Shown here: positions 7,712-13,603 of the stretch, one piece after another
Position numbering within the stretch: position 1 is the first letter of the stretch
How the letters are laid out: every line of letters begins with the position of its first letter
Assembly: GCA_937871155.1 (NCBI GenBank)
Contig: CALMXV010000015.1
Coordinates: 1 to 13,603 of the forward strand
Reading direction: 5' to 3'
Origin: an uncultured Taibaiella sp.
Lineage (GTDB): Bacteria; Bacteroidota; Bacteroidia; Chitinophagales; Chitinophagaceae
Length of the DNA: 13,603 nucleotides
Position numbers and translations under genes: made by a program
The notes under the pieces: generated by a model
Told to the model about the DNA's origin: nothing
Database searches by the model: none
Seen by the model: the letters and a program-made list of their open reading frames with translations, nothing else

Positions 7712-8617
7712 ATGACACCTCCTTATTTGCATCCCGGCGACACTATAGGCATTACTTGTCCGGCCGGCTTTGTTTCTTACGAAAACCGAGTGGTACCATC
7801 AATAGCCCTCTTAGAAAAATGGGGATTTAAAGTAAAGGTTGGGAAGACCGTGGGCAGCTCCTATCATTATTTTTCAGGAAAGGATGAAGAACGTTTGGAG
7901 GATCTTCAAGATATGTTGGATGATACTTCAATAAAAGCCATCTTGATGGGTAGAGGTGGATATGGAATGAGTAGAATAATTGATGCTATTGATTTTACTG
8001 TTTTTAAAAAGCATCCAAAATGGATTTGTGGATTTAGTGATATCACCGTGTTGCATAACCATATCCAAGCCCTATATCAGTTACCCACCCTGCATAGCCC
8101 TATGTGCGGCGCCTTTACCTCGCTTACAGAAACAGCACCTCATATATTACAATTCAAAGAACTCATCACCGGAAAAAAATCAACCATTCAATTTCCAATC
8201 TCGGAACATAACAAATCGGGAAAGGCTAATGCAGTGATAACTGGAGGCAACCTCGTCATGTTGGCTCATCTTACGGGTTCGGTTTCTGAAGTGGACACCC
8301 GCCATAAAATTTTATTTATTGAAGATGTAGGAGAGCATTATTATAACATCGATAGATTGATGATTAACCTGAAACGTGCAGGTAAACTGGACCATCTTGC
8401 CGCATTACTTGTAGGTAGCTTCACGGATATGCAAGATACCGAACGCCCTTTTGGGCACTCCATTGAAGAAATCGTTTTAGATAAAGTAAAGGACTACGAT
8501 TATCCGGTAGCTTTTAACTTCCCTTGCGGACATCAAGAGGAAAATTATACCTTAAAATTAGGAGCAACTTATCAATTGGATGTTAGGACGGATGGCTCTT
8601 GTCTTACTACATTATGA
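7712..8617 (+). CDS. LD-carboxypeptidase (peptidase family S66)
   Basis: This serine peptidase should cleave the L,D-bond of murein tetrapeptides, releasing the terminal D-Ala during peptidoglycan recycling (LdcA-type). There is no signal peptide, which fits cytoplasmic action on recycled muropeptides. The 301-residue chain starts with the family's LHPGDTIGITCPAG motif. It then shows LMGRGGYGMSRI (78-89), the nucleophile motif CGFSDIT with Ser109, FIEDVGEHYYNIDR with Glu204, and CGHQEENYTL with His274. These match the Ser-His-Glu triad described for Pseudomonas LdcA. The gene lies 48 nt after recJ without an obvious terminator between them, so it may be the third gene of that transcript. Related S66 members cleave microcin-type nucleotide conjugates (MccF), but I see no context for that here. 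Confidence 0.92.
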   Translation: MTPPYLHPGDTIGITCPAGFVSYENRVVPSIALLEKWGFKVKVGKTVGSSYHYFSGKDEERLEDLQDMLDDTSIKAILMGRGGYGMSRIIDAIDFTVFKKHPKWICGFSDITVLHNHIQALYQLPTLHSPMCGAFTSLTETAPHILQFKELITGKKSTIQFPISEHNKSGKANAVITGGNLVMLAHLTGSVSEVDTRHKILFIEDVGEHYYNIDRLMINLKRAGKLDHLAALLVGSFTDMQDTERPFGHSIEEIVLDKVKDYDYPVAFNFPCGHQEENYTLKLGATYQLDVRTDGSCLTTL

Positions 8618-8648
8618 TAGATGTATTCACGTCTTGCCCAGTCCTTAG

Positions 8649-8683
8649 TTGATACTACTATCAATCAATACTTCAATTTTTTT
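8649..8683 (+). terminator. Possible weak terminator after the LD-carboxypeptidase gene
   Basis: A perfect 6-bp inverted repeat, TTGATA (8649-8654) and TATCAA (8659-8664) with a 4-nt loop, is followed 12 nt later by a run of seven T (8677-8683). The stem is AT-rich and the T-run is displaced, so this is only suggestive. The rest of 8618-8780 shows no open reading frame of note. Confidence 0.3.
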
Positions 8684-8753
8684 CACAAGCACCTAAAGAG
8701 CATCTCTAATTTCATAGAAAGGTTTATTTAACATTTTAAAAATCTATTTTACT

Positions 8754-8761
8754 TAGCTTTG
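8754..8761 (+). promoter_or_regulatory. TAnnTTTG -7 box ahead of the small exported protein / efflux genes
   Basis: TAGCTTTG at 8754-8761 matches the Bacteroidota -7 consensus exactly and is followed by GC, as is common at such promoters. No clear TTG -33 element is seen 17-23 nt upstream, where the DNA is a plain AT-rich tract. Transcription would begin within roughly 10 nt, leaving a short leader before the TTG start at 8781. Confidence 0.42.
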
Positions 8762-8780
8762 CGCAAAATTTTACAAGAGG

Positions 8781-9173
8781 TTGCCACTATCTAAAAACAT
8801 ATATACAAAACAAGCGGCTATCAGATCCATATTGGTGCTGATGTTAGTGACGTGGTGTACCGTGTTTTTTAATAGTAGAAGTATTGCTAGTGAACCAACC
8901 TTTATTTACCAGCATTCGCAAACACAATTTTCTGAACATACGATTGAGTCTTCGGAATTTAAAGAACATCATCCGATACGGATAGTTAAAAAGCAACTAT
9001 CTGTCCGCTCTAAGCAACAATCAAAACTAATATTCCGTAAAGCAGCTGAAAGCACTATCATCGCTGAAGAGCCAAGCTTTTTACTATCAAATACTCCGGC
9101 ACACGTCTTTAGTAATAGTGTTGTAATACGTCCGGATTATTATCAATTTCTATTCAGGTTCACCTTGTTTTAA
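8781..9173 (+). CDS. Small exported protein of unknown function, probable TTG start
   Basis: I do not recognise this 130-residue protein. From the TTG at 8781 it has an N-terminal segment with basic residues (K5, K10, R15) followed by a hydrophobic core (ILVLMLVTWCTVFF, 17-30) and SIAS, which looks like a signal peptide or signal anchor. The remaining ~90 residues are polar, rich in Ser, Gln, His and Lys, and end in an aromatic stretch (PDYYQFLFRFTLF). The only in-frame ATG near the start (8841) would remove the basic part and spoil the signal, so TTG is preferred; the frame is closed by TAG at 8754. AGAGG sits directly against the TTG, too close to act as a normal Shine-Dalgarno. It lies 98 nt before the efflux adaptor gene and may share its transcript. 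A link to efflux is only positional. Confidence 0.6.
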   Translation: MPLSKNIYTKQAAIRSILVLMLVTWCTVFFNSRSIASEPTFIYQHSQTQFSEHTIESSEFKEHHPIRIVKKQLSVRSKQQSKLIFRKAAESTIIAEEPSFLLSNTPAHVFSNSVVIRPDYYQFLFRFTLF

Positions 9174-9184
9174 GTAAGGTTTTG

Positions 9185-9225
9185 AGACCCTCAGGTCTAT
9201 CTCATCTCATGATCGCCTTCGGCGA
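9185..9225 (+). other. Two short hairpins between the small gene and the efflux adaptor
   Basis: AGACC (9185-9189) pairs with GGTCT (9194-9198) over a CTCA loop. TCGCC (9213-9217) pairs with GGCGA (9221-9225) over a TTC loop, and AT-rich sequence with T-runs follows from 9234. The second could act as a partial terminator or mRNA-processing/stability element. The T-run is not adjacent to the stem, so a standard intrinsic terminator is not claimed. No TAnnTTTG box is seen between here and the adaptor start. Confidence 0.32.
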
Positions 9226-9271
9226 AAACCACATTTTTATTTTAACAATTTCTTTTTAAGATTTCATAATC

Positions 9272-10402
9272 ATGCGCGTACTTAGCTTTATAAGCATCCC
9301 GCTTATGGGGATAGTATTATCCTCTTGCATCAACAACAAACCGACTACATCCAAAACACTAGAAAGTTCGATACCGGTAGTAAAACTAACAGAACAAGAT
9401 ATTGTGATGAGTAAAGAATATGTAGCCGATATTCAAGCCATCAAAAATGTAGAAATCAGAAGCAAAATATCAGGATTTTTAGATGACATCTTGGTAGATG
9501 AAGGAGCTTTTGTAAAGAAAGGCGAACTACTATTTATCCTTAACGACCAAGAATACAGAGCCGATGTAGCTAAGGCAAGAGCCGCTATGAATAGTATCAT
9601 TGCAGAAACCAGAACGGTAGCCTTAGAAGTAGAAAAGGTGAAGATATTGGTGAATAAAAAGATTGTTTCAACTGCTGAACTAGATGTAGCTAAAGCAAAA
9701 CTACATGCCATAGAAGCCCGAGTGGAAGAAGCTAAAGCAGCGTTACACTATGCAGAAACTAAACTTTCTTATACCAGAGTTAAGGCACCGTATGATGGCA
9801 TCATAGATAGAATTCCTTTGAAAGTGGGTAGCCTTTTAGATGAAGGAACATTAATCACTAGTGTCTCTGATATCAGCTCCGTTTTTATTTATTTCAATAT
9901 TTCTGAAAATGAATATTTAGAGTACCTAAGACAAAAACCACATCTTAAAAATCATGAAGAAAATGAAGTGCAGCTCATCTTAGCGGATGGTAAAACCTAT
10001 GAGCACTTTGGAAAAATTGAAACTGTTGTGAGCGAGTTTGAAGGCAATACCGGCTCTATTGCATTCAGGGCTAAGTTTCCCAATCCGGAATCCTTATTGA
10101 AACATGGAGCTAGCGGAAAAGTATCCTTGTCCAATGAGCTAGAAGATGCCTTATTGCTACCACAAAAATCGGTTTTCGAAATTCAGGATAAGAACTATGT
10201 ATTTATACTAGATGCTTCCAACAAAGTAAAGATGCGGCACTTTGAACCTAAAGCCCGTATTGATGATTACTATGTAGTGGCTACGGGCATCCAAAAAGGA
10301 GAAGCCATAGTATATGAGGGCATTCAAAATATAAAAGATGGTATGGCTATCATTCCAAAATTTATTCAATTAGACAGCTTGGCAACTACTAGCCTACTCT
10401 AA
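9272..10402 (+). CDS. RND efflux periplasmic adaptor lipoprotein (membrane fusion protein)
   Basis: This is the periplasmic adaptor that links an inner-membrane RND pump to an outer-membrane channel. Residues 1-19 form a lipoprotein signal with the lipobox LSSC; Cys19 would be lipidated. The order is that of AcrA/MexA-type proteins. A first half of the lipoyl domain (about 56-92, ending FILNDQEYRADVAKA) is followed by an alpha-helical coiled hairpin (about 95-163, rich in Ala, Glu and Lys). The second lipoyl half comes next, with the signature LSYTRVKAPYDGIID (165-179) and GSLLDEGTLITSVSD. A beta-barrel (about 203-288) and a membrane-proximal domain (about 290-365, LLLPQKSVFEIQDKNYVF) complete the chain. 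The 376-residue length is normal. The pump gene starts 69 nt downstream. Such pumps typically export hydrophobic drugs, dyes or detergents; the substrate here is unknown. Confidence 0.93.
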   Translation: MRVLSFISIPLMGIVLSSCINNKPTTSKTLESSIPVVKLTEQDIVMSKEYVADIQAIKNVEIRSKISGFLDDILVDEGAFVKKGELLFILNDQEYRADVAKARAAMNSIIAETRTVALEVEKVKILVNKKIVSTAELDVAKAKLHAIEARVEEAKAALHYAETKLSYTRVKAPYDGIIDRIPLKVGSLLDEGTLITSVSDISSVFIYFNISENEYLEYLRQKPHLKNHEENEVQLILADGKTYEHFGKIETVVSEFEGNTGSIAFRAKFPNPESLLKHGASGKVSLSNELEDALLLPQKSVFEIQDKNYVFILDASNKVKMRHFEPKARIDDYYVVATGIQKGEAIVYEGIQNIKDGMAIIPKFIQLDSLATTSLL

Positions 10403-10471
10403 ATACATTATTAAAACAATCGATGAAAAGGGACTATCCGCCCTATTTGCATAGTATCAACAAGAAGATTC

Positions 10472-13400
10472 ATGTTCGAAAAATTTATTCGTAGGCCAAT
10501 CTTATCATTGGTCATATCGCTTATCATATTATTATTAGGCGTTCTAGCCTTGTTTACGTTACCGGTCACTCAGTTTCCGGATATTGTTCCACCATCAGTA
10601 ATTGTTACCGCCAACTATACCGGTGCCAATGCAGAGGTATGTACCAAAGCTGTAGCCACACCACTAGAGCGAGCCATCAACGGGGTGCCGGGGATGACGT
10701 ATATGTCCACTGTAACCAGCAACAATGGACTTACCATTATTCAAGTATATTTTAAAGTAGGTACCGATCCGGATATTGCTGCTGTGAATGTGCAAAACCG
10801 CGTAACTACGGTATTGGATGAGCTTCCGGAAGAAGTAATAAAAGCAGGTGTAACTACTGAAAAGGAAGTAAATAGTATGCTCATGTATCTCAACATCCTT
10901 AGTTCAGATACTACATTAGATGAGAAGTTTATTTACAATTTTGCGGACATCAATGTATTGAAAGAGCTGAAACGTATTGAAGGGGTTGGCTTTGCAGAGA
11001 TCATGGGTGCTAGAGATTACTCGATACGTGTGTGGTTGAAACCTGATAAGCTTGTAGCATACAATATTTCTACCGATGAAATTATAGCTGCCGTAAAAGC
11101 ACAGAATGTAGAAGCGGCTCCCGGTAAAACCGGCGAAAGCTCCGGAAAAGAAGCACAACCTTTACAGTATGTATTGCGCTATACCGGAAAGTTTGTAAAG
11201 CCGGAACAGTATGAAAACATTGTCCTTAGAGCCAATGCTGATGGTTCTATCCTGAAACTGAAAGATATTGCCAGCATTGAGTTTGGTACGTTGGATTATG
11301 ATATGACTTCCATGACGGATGGCCGCCCATCAGCAGCTATCATAATAAAGCAACGCCCCGGCTCTAACGCAAAAGAAGTAATTGACAACATCAAACAACG
11401 AATGGAAGAACTTAAAGAAGGTTCTTTTCCTCCAGGAATGACTTTTAACGTAAGTTATGATGTATCCAGATTTTTAGATGCTTCAATAGCAGAAGTATTG
11501 ACCACTTTAGCAGAAGCGTTTCTACTTGTTTTCTTGGTGGTGTTTATTTTCTTACAAGATTTTAGATCGACGTTGATACCCGCACTAGCAGTGCCTGTAG
11601 CCTTGATTGGCACCCTATTCTTTATGCAAATGCTAGGCTTCTCAATCAACTTGCTTACGTTGTTTGCTTTGGTATTGGCAATTGGTATCGTGGTGGATAA
11701 TGCCATTGTGGTAGTAGAAGCCGTACATACCAAAATGTCGGAAGAGCATCTTTCTCCTATGGATGCTACTATTGCTGCCATGAAGGAAATAGGAGGAGCT
11801 ATCATTGCTATTACGATGGTGATGTCGGCAGTGTTCGTTCCGGTAGCGTTCTTGTCAGGTCCGGTAGGTGTGTTCTATCGCCAGTTTTCATTGACGCTTG
11901 CCATCTCTATTGTGATTTCAGGTATCAATGCTCTGACACTTACTCCGGCACTCTGCGCCATCATGCTTCGTCATCAAGATACCAACAAAGAAAAAACCAA
12001 TTTCATCGATAAGTTCTTTAAGAAGTTTAATACTTGGTATGATGGTATCTCTACAAAATATCAAAACTTCTTAAAGCTTGTTGCCAATAGGCGAACGATT
12101 ACCTTAGCTATGTTAGTTGGCTTTTTCGTTGCTACATGGGGCTTTAGTGCTATGTTACCCTCTGGCTTTATTCCTACAGAAGATCAAGGGATGGTATATG
12201 TAAATGTAACGACACCTCCCGGAGCTACGTTAGAAAGAACAGAACAGGTATTAAATAGTATTCAAAAGGCAACAAAGGATATGGAGTCCATAGAATCTAT
12301 ATCTACACTTGCGGGTTATAGTATCATGAGCGAAGTAGCCGGGGCATCTTATGGTATGGCTATGATTAATCTAAAATCTTGGGATGAACGCGACCAAAAA
12401 TTAGATGCAGTCATCAGAGAATTAGAAGAAAGAACAAAGCATATTACCGATGCCAGTATTCAGTATTTCCCACCACCGACAGTACCAGGTTTTGGTAATG
12501 CCAGTGGTTTTGAAGTAAGGTTGTTAGATAAATCCGGTACAGATGATTTGCAGAAAACAGCGATGGTAACTAAGTCGTTTGTTGAAGCCATTGAACAATC
12601 CCCTGAAGTGACGAATGTCTTTACTGGTTTTGATCCCAACTTCCCTCAATACCTCATTCATGTGGACCAAGAGATGGCAGCAAAGAAAGGAGTTACCATA
12701 GATAAGGCATTATCTACACTACAGACCTTGTTGGGTAGCCTCTATACCTCCAACTTTATCCGATTTGGGCAGATGTATAAAGTGATGTTGCAAGCAGGCC
12801 CTGAATACAGAAGCAAGCCGGAAGATGTATTGAACCTTTACGTGAAGAATGATAAGGATGAAATGGTGCCTTTTTCTACGTTTATTAGAATGGAACGGGT
12901 GTATGGTCCGGAGCAACTTACACGATATAACATGTACACATCTGCCATGATCAACGGTGAAGCGGCCCCTAGTTATAGTAGCGGTGATGCCATAGCTGCC
13001 GTAGAAAAAATAGCTAAAGAAAAATTACCTAAAGGGTATGGTATCGAATGGTCGGGGATGACACGAGAGCAAATCCTATCGGGCAATCAAGCGATGTATA
13101 TTTTTATCATCTGTCTGATATTTGTGTACCTCATATTAGCAGCACAATACGAAAGCTTCTTACTACCGTTACCGGTAATACTTTCCTTGCCTACCGGTAT
13201 TTTCGGCTCATTTATGTTTTTAAAATTTGCCGGTTTAGAAAACAATATTTATGCACAAGTAGCCTTAGTAATGTTGATAGGATTGCTGGGGAAAAATGCC
13301 ATCCTCATAATCGAAGTAGCCATACAAAGAAGTAAAGAAGGAGCTAGTGTGTTGCAGTCTGCTATTGAAGGGGCAACATCGAGACTTCGCCCAATTTTAA

Positions 13401-13603
13401 TGACCTCTTTTGCCTTTATTGCCGGCTTGATACCGTTATGTATTGCAAGCGGTGCGGGTGCGATGGGGAATCGTTCTATTGGAACTGCGGCAGCTGGCGG
13501 AATGCTTACGGGTACCCTATTTGGTATCATACTAATCCCGGGGCTATATGTCTTGTTTGCTTCATTAGGAAAAAAGAAAAAGCAACAACCTATCAAACAT
13601 TAA
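10472..13603 (+). CDS. RND multidrug efflux transporter, HAE1 (AcrB-like) family
   Basis: This is a proton-driven inner-membrane transporter that works as a trimer with the adaptor encoded upstream and an outer-membrane channel not present here. The 1043-residue chain is full length and begins MFEKFIRRPILS, typical of HAE1 pumps. Twelve membrane helices fit the usual 1+5+1+5 plan: TM1 about 10-30, TM2-6 about 341-497, TM7 about 541-560 and TM8-12 about 872-1031. Two large periplasmic loops lie at about 31-340 and 561-871. Relay residues seen are Asp409 in TM4 (GIVVDNAIVVVE), Lys941 in TM10 (GLLGKNAILIIE), and Arg973 and Thr978 in TM11 (RLRPILMTSFAF). The residue after Asp409 is Asn410, where AcrB has a second Asp (Asp408). 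The chain ends in a basic tail (KKKKQQPIKH). The stop codon is the last codon of the window, so the downstream gene is unseen. Confidence 0.95.
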   Translation: MFEKFIRRPILSLVISLIILLLGVLALFTLPVTQFPDIVPPSVIVTANYTGANAEVCTKAVATPLERAINGVPGMTYMSTVTSNNGLTIIQVYFKVGTDPDIAAVNVQNRVTTVLDELPEEVIKAGVTTEKEVNSMLMYLNILSSDTTLDEKFIYNFADINVLKELKRIEGVGFAEIMGARDYSIRVWLKPDKLVAYNISTDEIIAAVKAQNVEAAPGKTGESSGKEAQPLQYVLRYTGKFVKPEQYENIVLRANADGSILKLKDIASIEFGTLDYDMTSMTDGRPSAAIIIKQRPGSNAKEVIDNIKQRMEELKEGSFPPGMTFNVSYDVSRFLDASIAEVLTTLAEAFLLVFLVVFIFLQDFRSTLIPALAVPVALIGTLFFMQMLGFSINLLTLFALVLAIGIVVDNAIVVVEAVHTKMSEEHLSPMDATIAAMKEIGGAIIAITMVMSAVFVPVAFLSGPVGVFYRQFSLTLAISIVISGINALTLTPALCAIMLRHQDTNKEKTNFIDKFFKKFNTWYDGISTKYQNFLKLVANRRTITLAMLVGFFVATWGFSAMLPSGFIPTEDQGMVYVNVTTPPGATLERTEQVLNSIQKATKDMESIESISTLAGYSIMSEVAGASYGMAMINLKSWDERDQKLDAVIRELEERTKHITDASIQYFPPPTVPGFGNASGFEVRLLDKSGTDDLQKTAMVTKSFVEAIEQSPEVTNVFTGFDPNFPQYLIHVDQEMAAKKGVTIDKALSTLQTLLGSLYTSNFIRFGQMYKVMLQAGPEYRSKPEDVLNLYVKNDKDEMVPFSTFIRMERVYGPEQLTRYNMYTSAMINGEAAPSYSSGDAIAAVEKIAKEKLPKGYGIEWSGMTREQILSGNQAMYIFIICLIFVYLILAAQYESFLLPLPVILSLPTGIFGSFMFLKFAGLENNIYAQVALVMLIGLLGKNAILIIEVAIQRSKEGASVLQSAIEGATSRLRPILMTSFAFIAGLIPLCIASGAGAMGNRSIGTAAAGGMLTGTLFGIILIPGLYVLFASLGKKKKQQPIKH

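Noticed and set aside
10443..10452. CTATTTGC before the RND gene as a separate promoter
   Set aside because: It lacks the TA at the correct distance from TTTG, so it does not fit TAnnTTTG; cotranscription with the adaptor is simpler.
13048..13596. Frames at 13048-13335 (+) and 13249-13596 (-) within the RND gene
   Set aside because: Both overlap conserved transmembrane helices of the pump and show no protein-family features.
1..13603. Hidden defence system, CRISPR array, retron or toxin-antitoxin module
   Set aside because: I found no regularly spaced repeats, reverse transcriptase, nuclease-effector pair or small overlapping toxin-antitoxin genes; nearly all the sequence is accounted for by envelope and housekeeping genes.

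Overview
The window looks like a chromosomal segment from a member of the Bacteroidota, probably near the Chitinophagaceae/Sphingobacteriia (the lineage is inferred, not shown). The evidence is AT-rich DNA, a cell-surface protein with a type B sorting domain of the type IX secretion system, TAnnTTTG-type promoter boxes just ahead of start codons, an RND pump of the kind common in Bacteroidota, and little sign of Shine-Dalgarno sequences. All eleven genes I accept lie on the + strand. I see no IS element, phage module, CRISPR array, tRNA or rRNA.

Layout. (a) 3-1187 is the 3' end of a large PKD-repeat T9SS substrate, closed by a good intrinsic terminator. (b) 1350-1991 is scpB, a chromosome-condensation subunit. 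(c) 2093-4489 is a tight three-gene unit: a secreted M28 zinc peptidase with PA-like and PDZ regions, a four-helix membrane protein of the 'phage holin 4' type, and a membrane-anchored, cysteine-rich DUF4258 protein. The genes are separated by 1 nt and then overlap by 4 nt. (d) 4578-8617 holds kynurenine 3-monooxygenase, recJ (5 nt later) and an LD-carboxypeptidase of family S66. (e) 8618-8780 is non-coding and contains a promoter-like box. (f) 8781-13603 is a small unrecognised exported protein with a probable TTG start, followed by a tripartite efflux module: a lipoprotein adaptor and a full-length RND pump. The outer-membrane channel is not in the window, which stops exactly at the pump's stop codon.

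Functionally this is mostly housekeeping and envelope biology: surface adhesin export, chromosome segregation, DNA repair, murein recycling, tryptophan catabolism and drug efflux. I do not see a clear undescribed system. The points most worth a second look are the Asp-Asn pair where AcrB has Asp-Asp in the pump's proton relay, the unknown small exported protein ahead of the efflux genes, and the coupled peptidase/holin-like/DUF4258 unit.
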